From the IMG/VR virus record IMGVR_UViG_3300046792_000046, positions 1 to 43,831 of that record: DNA of 43,831 nucleotides, one strand, 5' to 3'. Shown in pieces: positions 28,444-35,980 of this stretch (the stretch's first letter is position 1; each line of letters starts with the position of its first letter). The position numbers were made by a program, and so were the translations under genes. The stretch comes from a virus. Below the pieces are notes generated by a model. That model did not search any database and was not told the origin of the DNA. It saw only the letters and a program-made list of their open reading frames with translations.

Positions 28444-28899
28444 CTACTCCCCTACGTATTTTCCCCAAACGACTTCTTCCCGGCAGTAGCCGAGTCGTTC
28501 AAGGAGCAGACCAAAATCGTGATGTACCTTCACATGCCAGTGAATCTTGCCAACACCTTTGTCGCGCAGCACCTTCTCTGCTGCACGAATAAGTTTCACA
28601 CCTGCGCTACCTTTTCGATGGGACTTCTTTAGGAAGAGCACATCATTCACAGCAAACACAGTGGAGTGGTAGTGAAGATGGGGCATGAGGATGAACACTG
28701 CATATCCCACCACTTCGCCATTCTCCCGAGCTGTGACAATGCACAACCGGCCCATCTTATATGCCAGCTCATAACCCGCCCAATTGGGTTCGAGCTTTAT
28801 CTTGTCCTTGTTGAGTGCAACTTCTTCCCAATGCTCTTCGAGTAGAAGGTTGACTCCGGCTTGTGCTTCATCGAATGTCTCTTCCCGGCACTCAAACAT
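28444..28899 (-). CDS. GNAT-family acetyltransferase
   Basis: A 151-residue protein with the GNAT pattern: beta strand GRLCIVTARENGEVVGYAVF, then VNDVLFLKKSHRKGSAGVKL, where the RxxGxxG/A-type acetyl-CoA loop is SHRKGSAG, and a C-terminal WHVKVHHDFGLLLERLGY. ATG 28899 is the start because it overlaps the end of the tail gene by 8 nt; a longer frame has shadow-like sequence. Acetyltransferases are often found in podovirus structural regions, where the substrate is unknown. Confidence 0.85.
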   Translation of the reverse strand: MFECREETFDEAQAGVNLLLEEHWEEVALNKDKIKLEPNWAGYELAYKMGRLCIVTARENGEVVGYAVFILMPHLHYHSTVFAVNDVLFLKKSHRKGSAGVKLIRAAEKVLRDKGVGKIHWHVKVHHDFGLLLERLGYCREEVVWGKYVGE

Positions 28900-31066
28900 T
28901 CTGGTTGCCAAGGAACGGCACAGCCCACCCAACAAGCTGCATGTCCGCAGCAACGTCGGCAGTGAACTTGAACTGGACAGCACGGCCACGGCCACGCACC
29001 TTACTCTTCGTCACTACGATGGGGTAGCTATCATCGTAGGTGCCCGATGGCACAGTGGGTTGGAACATGCGCTTGTGCCGGTAGACCTGTTCACCAGGAC
29101 TCCACTTACCCGCACCTGCACTGTCTGTCCAATCCCACCGCGTTTGCAGCGTGCAACTCGACGGGTTGATGGCGTTGCCGGAACCATCCACTCCTGTCTC
29201 TGTGCGCCTAAGAAACACACTGATGTACAACCCTTGGATAAGACGATCACCACCTTGACCTTGACCAAGGTCGTAGCCAGAGATGATGAAGGCGTTGTAC
29301 GTAGCTCCTACACTGTCCTTTGAGAACCAGTCCTTGAACTTGGCCGGAATACTCAGCCCATCTTCAAACCACGAGAACGTCACTTTGAACGCACTCCCAG
29401 TCGGCACCATTGTCAGAAAGCGCACGTCCGTGTTACGGCCATTCGCTGTGAATGTGGCTTTATTCTTGGTGACTACGACACCAACAGGATACGGACTGGC
29501 GCTAGCAAGCGGAGTGATTGTAGTTGTGAACCACGAACCAAGGCGCAGGTCCAGAGATAGCATCCGGTTTTTCTTGAACCGTCGTGTCGAACCATCTTGT
29601 CCAGTGTCGTCGTTGTATGCCCAATGCACAGTTTTGTTTTCAAGGTAGTAGACACCCTGACAAAACTGACGACCAATTACGGGAATTTTGCCGTAAAAAC
29701 TCTTGATGGAAAGTTGTGTCGTGGACTGAACAACAAATTGCCCCAAGTTATCTCGGGAAATTGACCAAATACCATCTGCTGCCCAATAAAAAACAACGCC
29801 TTCAGCCTCTACAACAGTTTGTGCACCAACACAACCCACGTTGGTGAGCTTCTTGATTTCATATCCTGATGCAGAGAAGGCCGCAGAAATAGTGCCGCTT
29901 ATTTGCCACACACCATTGGTAGCAACGACGATGAGAGAGTTGAACAAGGGAATGAGTTTGAGGACTGTTCCGATGTCCTGAATCACAATGACACCACCAT
30001 CACTGTCCACTAGATCGGACACACCCTGCGAAGTAGGGTCGGCATCTTGGTAGCAATGACCAAACTTATCTACTGAAGTTGCAACCTGGGAAAACATCAC
30101 CCACGATCCAATGGTGCTACTCTGCATACCTGCAAACCACGCACGTCCAGCAAAAAATGCACAAGTAGTAGGGCGCGTAAGTTCTACTTCCGCAGTGATG
30201 CCAAAGATGGCATTCCCGGCATCGACAGTTGCTCCGCTCCTATCTCGATTGAATGGGCTAAGTATGTAACGTCCCTTTGGGGCAGGCGTTGTGCCGAAGT
30301 CCGTCTTGTCCAACTGTGCAGCACTGAACACACCTGTCGCATCTTTGCCTGCACCCCATACCTGGGCATTGGATGGATACACGGCATCTGCTGTGAAGTA
30401 AGGCGTCCATTGAGCTGCGAGCCAACCTTGATTTTGTAGGTTGTACTGGTGATTGATGCTTAGTGTGTTGGGGCGTGTGTCCACCCGCAACGTGTCATCC
30501 AAACCAGTGAAATCTCGTATTGCAAGTGTCCCACGGCCACTGCCACTTACCTCTGCTGCTGTCACCGTCGGCCCGACGGCACTGTAAGTCAGCACCAAAG
30601 GTTCGATGTTGCTCGACACCACAATGAGATTGCCCATTGCCGAGACGCAACTAATGGGTGCGAAGTCTGCGGCAGGCGCACCTGACGCATGGTGTAATGC
30701 AAGGTTCACCGTCATCCCTGCCTGCAATGTAGGGCTAATGGCGTCACCTGTATTTATGTAAAACGAAAGGGTTGCTCCTCGTTGCACGACAATGAAGTTG
30801 AGATTGCCGTTCCCCGCCACACTGTTCCACTCATTCACAGTGAACGCAAACTGTGGTTCGTTGATTAGCGTCGTGTCTGTGTCCGATGACAGTGTGAATC
30901 CAGACTCATAGTTGAACGCCAGCCGCTTGCGTAGCGAACCGTCGAGCTGAGGCACCACATTGTCACCGTCCACCCACGTATCGGGCGGATACGTGAGCGG
31001 CCCGGCTTCAGTGTTGAGTCCCTTGACGAACGTGAAATATTTTTTATCGCTGACAGTTTTACCCAT
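28892..31066 (-). CDS. Tail nozzle protein (T7 gp12-like)
   Basis: A 724-residue beta-rich protein with features of tail tubular protein B: an N-terminal FTFVKGLNTEAGPLTYPPD and VDGDNVVPQLDGSLRKR, later repeated blade-like strands (for example GVVFYWAADGIWSISRD). It should form the distal nozzle of the short tail. The adaptor gene lies upstream with only small genes between. Start ATG 31066 overlaps the end of the homing endonuclease gene. Confidence 0.85.
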   Translation of the reverse strand: MGKTVSDKKYFTFVKGLNTEAGPLTYPPDTWVDGDNVVPQLDGSLRKRLAFNYESGFTLSSDTDTTLINEPQFAFTVNEWNSVAGNGNLNFIVVQRGATLSFYINTGDAISPTLQAGMTVNLALHHASGAPAADFAPISCVSAMGNLIVVSSNIEPLVLTYSAVGPTVTAAEVSGSGRGTLAIRDFTGLDDTLRVDTRPNTLSINHQYNLQNQGWLAAQWTPYFTADAVYPSNAQVWGAGKDATGVFSAAQLDKTDFGTTPAPKGRYILSPFNRDRSGATVDAGNAIFGITAEVELTRPTTCAFFAGRAWFAGMQSSTIGSWVMFSQVATSVDKFGHCYQDADPTSQGVSDLVDSDGGVIVIQDIGTVLKLIPLFNSLIVVATNGVWQISGTISAAFSASGYEIKKLTNVGCVGAQTVVEAEGVVFYWAADGIWSISRDNLGQFVVQSTTQLSIKSFYGKIPVIGRQFCQGVYYLENKTVHWAYNDDTGQDGSTRRFKKNRMLSLDLRLGSWFTTTITPLASASPYPVGVVVTKNKATFTANGRNTDVRFLTMVPTGSAFKVTFSWFEDGLSIPAKFKDWFSKDSVGATYNAFIISGYDLGQGQGGDRLIQGLYISVFLRRTETGVDGSGNAINPSSCTLQTRWDWTDSAGAGKWSPGEQVYRHKRMFQPTVPSGTYDDSYPIVVTKSKVRGRGRAVQFKFTADVAADMQLVGWAVPFLGNQNV

Positions 31067-31466
31067 GCTTCAAGACTTTCATCTTGTCGGCATATCCTTG
31101 CCGCAATGCTTTTTCTTCTTCGGAGATTTGCTTAGGTCCGTGCTGCGCAGATGTGATTGCTGCCAAATACTCCAGCATCAAATCAAACTGAGGGCGCTTG
31201 ATCTGTGAAAACGGAGCAATCTCTTGTATGAATGTCTTGATTTGGTTGGACTGCTGAAGTACCCAGGTCCACATGTTTCCTGGTGCCAAATACAACAAAC
31301 CGCCATACACTTCCTGTAGCGGGAGCAGGGTTGTACGTCCGAGTTCTCCTCGTTGTGCTACCGAGAGCCGTGGAGAAAGAGTGTTCTTGTTCTTGTAAAT
31401 GCCAAGGCTCCCCTCGCCATCGAAGAACCCTGCAACCCAACTCTTGTCCGCTACCGACTTGCTCAC
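31059..31466 (-). CDS. LAGLIDADG homing endonuclease
   Basis: A 135-residue protein with one LAGLIDADG-type motif (WVAGFFDGEGSLGIY) followed by RLSVAQ and a YGGLL turn, as in free-standing single-motif enzymes that act as dimers. It lies between tail genes and is not inside an intron that I can see. Such genes spread by cutting alleles that lack them. It is a likely late arrival in the tail operon. Confidence 0.85.
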   Translation of the reverse strand: MSKSVADKSWVAGFFDGEGSLGIYKNKNTLSPRLSVAQRGELGRTTLLPLQEVYGGLLYLAPGNMWTWVLQQSNQIKTFIQEIAPFSQIKRPQFDLMLEYLAAITSAQHGPKQISEEEKALRQGYADKMKVLKHG

Positions 31467-31476
31467 TACCTACTCC

Positions 31477-31749
31477 CTACTTCGCTTGCATTGCTTTGTA
31501 GTTGTCGATGGCGGCTTGGGCCATCGTTATGTTCGTCCACTTGCCAGTCAAGTCATTCGGCAATTCACCACCCGCCGTGAACTTGATGACGTAGAGTCCA
31601 AACTCTCCGTCATGTTCCACCACCAGGTCTTTGGCCTCGGTGCGTTTGTCAGGAGCAGCCTGCGCTGCTTCTACCTGGGCTTCGGGGGTGCTCTTGAAAA
31701 TCATGCTTGCTTCGACTTGCTCTACACTCTTGGCTAGTTCTCTACCCAC
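31477..31749 (-). CDS. Small conserved virion-region protein
   Basis: A 90-residue product from GTG with AAAGGA 7 nt upstream. The C-terminal part (KFTAGGELPNDLTGKWTNIT, then AQAAIDNYK) recurs in small proteins of podovirus structural operons with unknown function. Confidence 0.75.
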   Translation of the reverse strand: MGRELAKSVEQVEASMIFKSTPEAQVEAAQAAPDKRTEAKDLVVEHDGEFGLYVIKFTAGGELPNDLTGKWTNITMAQAAIDNYKAMQAK

Positions 31750-31751
31750 AA

Positions 31752-31835
31752 TTAGTCCTTTGGGGTTGGGTCATCTACTACAATCAGGATGGCCACCACT
31801 GCGACAACAATGGCAATCCACTGAGCTGTGCTCAC
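31752..31835 (-). CDS. 27-residue membrane micro-protein
   Basis: Starts at GTG overlapping the adaptor gene stop as GTGA and ends 2 nt before the next gene. The product is one transmembrane helix (WIAIVVAVVAILIVV) with an acidic tail (DDPTPKD), and its 3' end carries the ribosome site of the next gene. Tight packing supports that it is real. Confidence 0.65.
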   Translation of the reverse strand: MSTAQWIAIVVAVVAILIVVDDPTPKD

Positions 31836-32572
31836 TTCACGAATCCACGGACGCGACTGGAACCACCCTTACGGCCGAAGTTGACATCACTGTTGGTGCG
31901 CGACTCACTTGCCACCACACGCCGGGCCAGCACTGCCATGCGGTCTTTGCCCTTCTGTGCGAAACCTTCTTCCTTGGCGTTGCCCTGCTGCTTCAGCGCG
32001 AGGAACGCCGTGCCCTTGGCATCAGCCAGCAACACCGGAAACATCTTGTCCGGCAGGGTCGGAGTGAAAGTGTTTGTGACAGTCCATGTCGGAATGAGCT
32101 GGCCGAGGATGACGCTATTCACCTGTTGAAGCGTGGCTTCGATAGAGCTGTTGTAGCCATCCATCACCACGTTGGTGTCGTCGAAGCTGGTCCAGTAGAT
32201 TGGATCGCGGTTGAGCACCAGGCCGTTGGCATCAATCACACCCGTCTGCGCCGTGCGCTGGTCGAGCATGTCTTGAAAGTCCTTGGGTGCCATGTACGAC
32301 ACGTCTTTCTTGTTGTACTTGAGCCACTGAATGCTATTGATGCCATCAGGAATCTTCATGGTCGTGGGGTTGTTCACATCCCCCAGGCCGGTGAGCTGCG
32401 TCTTTGTTCCTAGGAACGGCCAGTCATCCCGAGTCGTGATGATCTTGAAGTAGGTGTCCTTGATGATGGATGCGATTTGCACGGACTCAGTGGTGCCCGT
32501 GATGTCATTCACGGGATCGCTGTCCATGTCGTTCAGGATCGACTGCACCATGTCCAACAGGGACATCTTCAT
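31832..32572 (-). CDS. Head-tail adaptor / tail tubular protein A-like
   Basis: A 246-residue protein with the typical N-terminus of the T7 gp11 class (LLDMVQSILNDMDSDPVNDI, then ESVQIASIIKDTYFKIITTRDDW) and KIPDGINSIQWLKYN later. It should form the ring between portal and nozzle. ATG 32572 overlaps the stop of the upstream small gene as ATGA. A palindrome copy is read as FLGT after the DDW motif. Confidence 0.85.
   Translation of the reverse strand: MKMSLLDMVQSILNDMDSDPVNDITGTTESVQIASIIKDTYFKIITTRDDWPFLGTKTQLTGLGDVNNPTTMKIPDGINSIQWLKYNKKDVSYMAPKDFQDMLDQRTAQTGVIDANGLVLNRDPIYWTSFDDTNVVMDGYNSSIEATLQQVNSVILGQLIPTWTVTNTFTPTLPDKMFPVLLADAKGTAFLALKQQGNAKEEGFAQKGKDRMAVLARRVVASESRTNSDVNFGRKGGSSRVRGFVK
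32406..32417. repeat. Dispersed palindrome, exact copy
   Basis: Read on the minus strand as FLGT in the adaptor gene, in the sequence WPFLGTK. Confidence 0.95.
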
Positions 32573-32721
32573 TGGGGTCTGCTCTTGTGCGCGTGCTTGA
32601 AGTATTCAATTTCGCGGAGCCGCTTCTCAGCCTCAGCTCGGGTCTTGTATGGACCGCCCAGGTTCTTCGACGGCTTGCTTTCGCTCTTCACTTCAAAGCC
32701 ACCCTTCGTTTTGACAATCAC
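32569..32721 (-). CDS. Small conserved phage protein
   Basis: A 50-residue product from GTG 32721. The sequence (KTKGGFEVKSE, then NLGGPYKTRAEAEKRLREIE) matches a recurring small phage protein of unknown role located near capsid genes. A longer frame would read through the terminator hairpin and is rejected. Confidence 0.75.
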   Translation of the reverse strand: MIVKTKGGFEVKSESKPSKNLGGPYKTRAEAEKRLREIEYFKHAHKSRPQ

Positions 32722-32731
32722 GTTAGGTCCA

Positions 32732-32771
32732 GAAAAAAGAAAGGGAAGCAGCAGCAATGCTGCGGCTTCCC
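32732..32771 (-). terminator. Intrinsic terminator after the capsid genes
   Basis: On the minus strand an 11-bp hairpin (GGGAAGC/GCTTCCC with an inner GCAG/CTGC stem) is followed by TTTCTTTTTTC. It lies after the 32849-33334 gene and would lower expression of tail genes relative to capsid genes. Confidence 0.8.
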
Positions 32772-32779
32772 CTAGAATT

Positions 32780-32830
32780 GGTGCCCCATTGCGGGGCGGG
32801 AGCAAGAGCAGCCGTATTGCTACGGCTGCG
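32780..32830 (-). other. Two further hairpins between capsid region and terminator
   Basis: GCAGCCGTA-TTGC-TACGGCTGC (9-bp stem, 32809-32830) and GCCCC/GGGGC (about 32782-32796) precede the terminator on the minus strand. They may stabilise the 3' end of the capsid mRNA or act as processing sites. Confidence 0.6.
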
Positions 32831-32848
32831 CCCCACTCGATGGATGTG

Positions 32849-33334
32849 TTACGGGTTTTGCTGGACGCGGACGGTGATGGTTGCATCACCAGCCGTGTAC
32901 GGGCCACCAGCCAGCGTGACGAAAAGGTCCGTCGCCGCAGCGTAGGGTTTCGGGAAGCGCATGGCCGTGGCGTCTGTGCCGCCGGTTACATACACACCCT
33001 GACCGCCGATGGTGTTGCCAGCCGTAAGGTTGGCCGTCGCACCCTGCGCGGCTGTAATCCAGCCAGCAGGAGTCGTCGCGTCGCCGAAGGAGAGGGAAGT
33101 GCCCCCAACCCAGGCAGCGCCGACTTTGAGCGCCACGTCACGCACTTGGCAACCGGCAGGTACGGTGATCTTCGCACCAGTGGAACCAAACGTGGACGCG
33201 AACGTAATTTGAAGCTTGTACTCGACGATGTTTCCATCGGTCAGGTCCACACCTGCGACTTGACGTTCGCCGAAGTTTTGGCCAAAGCCGACGACGAGGC
33301 CGTCGGGATTGGTCCAGGTAGATGCACGAGTCAT
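32849..33334 (-). CDS. Probable head decoration or capsid-associated protein
   Basis: A 161-residue Gly/Thr/Ala-rich beta protein directly downstream of the major capsid gene, with AAGGAG upstream of its ATG. The composition (KITVPAGCQVRDVALKVG, TIGGQGVYVTGGTDAT) suits a virion surface or structural protein. Position between capsid and terminator implies high late expression. The family is not recognised. Confidence 0.65.
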   Translation of the reverse strand: MTRASTWTNPDGLVVGFGQNFGERQVAGVDLTDGNIVEYKLQITFASTFGSTGAKITVPAGCQVRDVALKVGAAWVGGTSLSFGDATTPAGWITAAQGATANLTAGNTIGGQGVYVTGGTDATAMRFPKPYAAATDLFVTLAGGPYTAGDATITVRVQQNP

Positions 33335-33349
33335 GGTTGTATCAGCTCC

Positions 33350-34324
33350 TTAGATGGTGTTCTTGGAGAGAACCACGACGAGCGTTTCCGGTCTGTAAAG
33401 CTTGAGGCCGTAACGCGCATTCATCAGGTACTCATCCCTGCGAAGGTCTTTGTTTCGTTCAAACTCTACGCGAGGAAGCTGCCTGAAGGCACCCTTGAAC
33501 GGAGTTTCGTCTGCACCAATCGACATGAACACGTTCTGCACCGCGCCGGAGGGCGAGGTAACGGAACCACGCGCATCGGCATTGATCGCTTCCGTACCCA
33601 CAATGGAAGCCAGGTAGTTGGAAACGTACACGTCGAAGCCGAAGATGTTCCGGCTGAAGCGCATACCCGTGGTGCTGTTGACGAAACCTTCCGTCACGAT
33701 CCCTTGGAATTGCGGGTTGTTCTGGACAGTGACGAGGTTCGTCAGCTTGTTCAGGGCAACTTCTTGCGAGGGGTCGATTACCGCAATACGAGCTTGCGTC
33801 GCAGCCGCCTTGTCCAGCGCATACTTCGCAGCCGCGAAGTCAGCGAGGCCGAGAGTCGTGTTCGTGTTGTCGGACGCGACGAATCGGTGGGAGGCCGTGT
33901 TGATGGTGTTCGGGTTGGCAAGAGTCTGCGAGCCAGCCAACGCGTAGATGTTGGTTTCGAGGTTCGTCTCAATCGCACGCTTCATCTTGGGGACGAAAGA
34001 TGCAATGAGTTGGTCGCTGTAGTACGAGTCCTGCTTCGCCTTGTCGGTGATGTATGTCGCAGCTTCGACGTATTGGTTGATGGTGAACGTGAAGTTACCA
34101 GTCGCCAGCGCGTCGTAAATGGTCGGTTGAAGTTCAGACACGTTCCGCATCGGAATTTCACCGATTGACGGAATGTTGAAGGTCGTACCATCGGGGAAGT
34201 TGGTCATCCAATTGACGAACTTCTGACCCATAAGGATGTCGAGCAGCACATCCTTAAGTTGGTCCGACCACAGGTTTGCGCGGATCAGGTTAGGAGTGAC
34301 CGCACTTAGGTCCATGCCAGACAT
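33350..34324 (-). CDS. Major capsid protein (HK97 fold)
   Basis: A 324-residue protein of the size and pattern of podovirus major capsid proteins: an N-terminal arm (LIRANLWSDQLKDVLLD), an E-loop region (FNIPSIGEIPMRNVSE), a spine helix (ADFAAAKYALDKAAATQ), a P-domain AVIDPSQEVALNKL, and a conserved C-terminal DEYLMNARYGLKLYRPE. It lies after the scaffold gene. The start is preceded by a purine-only leader (AAGAAAGAGAAGAAGAA), which should favour translation. Confidence 0.9.
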   Translation of the reverse strand: MSGMDLSAVTPNLIRANLWSDQLKDVLLDILMGQKFVNWMTNFPDGTTFNIPSIGEIPMRNVSELQPTIYDALATGNFTFTINQYVEAATYITDKAKQDSYYSDQLIASFVPKMKRAIETNLETNIYALAGSQTLANPNTINTASHRFVASDNTNTTLGLADFAAAKYALDKAAATQARIAVIDPSQEVALNKLTNLVTVQNNPQFQGIVTEGFVNSTTGMRFSRNIFGFDVYVSNYLASIVGTEAINADARGSVTSPSGAVQNVFMSIGADETPFKGAFRQLPRVEFERNKDLRRDEYLMNARYGLKLYRPETLVVVLSKNTI

Positions 34325-34370
34325 TTCTTCTTCTCTTTCTTCTTATTCTTGTTGTTGGGTGAAGCCTGGA

Positions 34371-35156
34371 CTACATTGCAGGATTGAATTTCCCTGGATT
34401 GGCAATCGCAGCCTTCTGCATTTGAAGCTGAATCGGAGCGGAGTAGTACGCCGCAGGCTTCGTCCGGCGAAGCACGTCGTAAAACTCTTTGCAACCCGGA
34501 TCAAGAGCGCGGCCAGAAGCCTGCTGATTCTCCAGAGCTGCGGCATTGACCGATGTTCCGTGGTCAACACCTGTCCCACTTACCACTTGCGTGGGGCGGA
34601 ACATTGCAAGGAATTGATCGGGAGCGACGGCCGCGAGGTCCGTCATAGCCTTTCTCAGCTCCGGGGTGTTGGCACGCTTGCTGAACTCCTCAGCGGCCTT
34701 GTCCCCGAACAACTTCCGCATTTCAGCGTCAGCCTTCTTGAGATTGGTTTCCTTCACACGAGTACTTTCAGCACCCGTTATTTCCTTACGCACGATTGCA
34801 GCGACATCAGATGCGGAGAGGCCCGAGGCAGCCTTCGGCTGCTCAACCTTTTTCTCACCCTGGTCTTGGGTGGCACCACCCTGTTCCTGCTTCAACCGTT
34901 CCAAGACTTCTTCGAGAGTCTTGCCCTTCACCACTTCTTGACGAAGTGCGGCATTCTCCGTCTTGAGCTTCTCTGCGAAGCCATCGACGTTGAGGTATGC
35001 CTTGGCAAGTTCCTCGGTGGTCTTGTACTTGCGGCCTTCGCCTACAAGTATTGTCAGCGGATTTTGGGGGTCGCCCTGATTCGACTGGCTGAGTTGATCT
35101 TTGACTTCGGTAGATTGGCTCTGGTCAGAGCCGGAGAAGATGTCCTTGTCGGACAT
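34371..35156 (-). CDS. Scaffolding protein
   Basis: A 261-residue acidic, Gln/Glu/Lys-rich, helical protein upstream of the capsid gene, typical for a podovirus scaffold: coiled-coil-like segments (FAEKLKTENAALRQEVVKGK, TLEEVLERLKQE) and a low-complexity N-terminus. It guides capsid assembly and leaves the procapsid. A leader with three hairpins precedes it. Confidence 0.85.
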   Translation of the reverse strand: MSDKDIFSGSDQSQSTEVKDQLSQSNQGDPQNPLTILVGEGRKYKTTEELAKAYLNVDGFAEKLKTENAALRQEVVKGKTLEEVLERLKQEQGGATQDQGEKKVEQPKAASGLSASDVAAIVRKEITGAESTRVKETNLKKADAEMRKLFGDKAAEEFSKRANTPELRKAMTDLAAVAPDQFLAMFRPTQVVSGTGVDHGTSVNAAALENQQASGRALDPGCKEFYDVLRRTKPAAYYSAPIQLQMQKAAIANPGKFNPAM

Positions 35157-35182
35157 AGAGGGTTGAACCCTTCTTGTTTTTG

Positions 35183-35245
35183 CCTACTTAACTATGCGTT
35201 AAGTAGGTTAGTGCCTAATAGATTAGGCGAGAGGTTTGTACCTCT
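35183..35245 (-). promoter_or_regulatory. Three successive hairpins in the scaffold-capsid leader
   Basis: Perfect stems CCTACTTAAC/GTTAAGTAGG (10 bp, 35183-35207), GCCTAA/TTAGGC (35213-35228) and AGAGGT/ACCTCT (35230-35245) follow one another. On the minus strand the last is followed by an A-rich stretch, not T. They are better read as RNA processing or stability elements for capsid mRNA than as terminators. Confidence 0.6.
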
Positions 35246-35250
35246 TACGG

Positions 35251-35265
35251 AGATTTAGACAACAG
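35251..35265 (-). promoter_or_regulatory. Late-leader motif, copy 1
   Basis: The plus strand AGATTTAGACA followed by N-CAG, with CTT four bases before it, is repeated with identical spacing at 43665-43679. Both copies lie 50-110 nt upstream of late genes read leftward (scaffold here). It is a candidate late promoter element or activator site. Confidence 0.4.
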
Positions 35266-35279
35266 CTTTAGGAAAAAGT

Positions 35280-35729
35280 TCAATCTTTCTTTGGGTCAAG
35301 GTGTAGTACTTGCAGAGGTAAGTCACTGTTGTCATCTACAGTACAAGCAAGTTCTACTGACTCAATGGGGGTTTTGCCAAGGATCATTGCGACTCTTGCG
35401 GCAAGCCCTCCTGACCCTACAGCATACTGATCGAGGTTGATCCGCTCTGGCTCTGGATCACCGAAGTTCCAGACATAGATACCATCCTTGTCAAGCACAA
35501 TACCTAGGACTGCATCCTCCGGCTTGCTCTCGACCCACTTCGGCTCCTTTCCCTTAAAGTCCTTCGCGGCCCATTGCAGCCATCGCGTACAGTCACCGTT
35601 GTGTCCACAGGCACCTAACAGACGGTTGCCTACCCGAATAATTTTGTCTGCCGGGTATGGTTGCGCACCAGGAATCGAGACTTTGGAGTCCGCCACCATT
35701 GTGGTGCGGTCACAAGCAATTGTCGTCAT
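35280..35729 (-). CDS. HslV/proteasome-like Ntn hydrolase, candidate prohead protease
   Basis: A 149-residue protein starting MTTIACDRTTMVADSK. After Met removal the N-terminal Thr, Asp 14 and Lys 29 (ADKIIRV) match Thr 1, Asp 17 and Lys 33 of HslV/20S proteasome subunits, and YAVGSGGLAARVA matches their GSGG turn. Its place directly upstream of scaffold and capsid, where other phages put a prohead protease, suggests capsid maturation or scaffold removal. This role is inference. The start overlaps the upstream stop as ATGA. Confidence 0.75.
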   Translation of the reverse strand: MTTIACDRTTMVADSKVSIPGAQPYPADKIIRVGNRLLGACGHNGDCTRWLQWAAKDFKGKEPKWVESKPEDAVLGIVLDKDGIYVWNFGDPEPERINLDQYAVGSGGLAARVAMILGKTPIESVELACTVDDNSDLPLQVLHLDPKKD

Positions 35730-35980
35730 TTGTCCACCGTACTTGGGAACATCGCAAGGATTTGGTCAATCGTCTGCTTCTTCATTTGTTGCGCCACTAG
35801 CCGGGCGTAGTGGTTGTGACAGTCGAAGTCATCGGGCTTGATAGTTTCTAGCCCTTTCAGCATGTCCTTGAGGGCGTTAGCAAAAGGCTGGAGTACCCAC
35901 GAGCTGCGCTCCCAGTCCTTCTCCCATTGTTCTTGCGACTCTACGTCTACTGGCTTGTGCTTCGCCAGGAGGTTGTTCAT
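35726..35980 (-). CDS. Unknown 84-residue late protein
   Basis: An acidic, helical protein (EQWEKDWERSSWVLQPFANAL, KQTIDQILAMFP) between portal and protease, overlapping both neighbours by 4 nt. It is probably a head assembly accessory. No family is recognised. Confidence 0.7.
   Translation of the reverse strand: MNNLLAKHKPVDVESQEQWEKDWERSSWVLQPFANALKDMLKGLETIKPDDFDCHNHYARLVAQQMKKQTIDQILAMFPSTVDK

Noticed and set aside
32477-34168. 563-codon plus-strand frame
   Set aside because: It lies opposite the capsid genes, reads through the capsid terminator hairpins and has Arg/Val/His-rich shadow composition.
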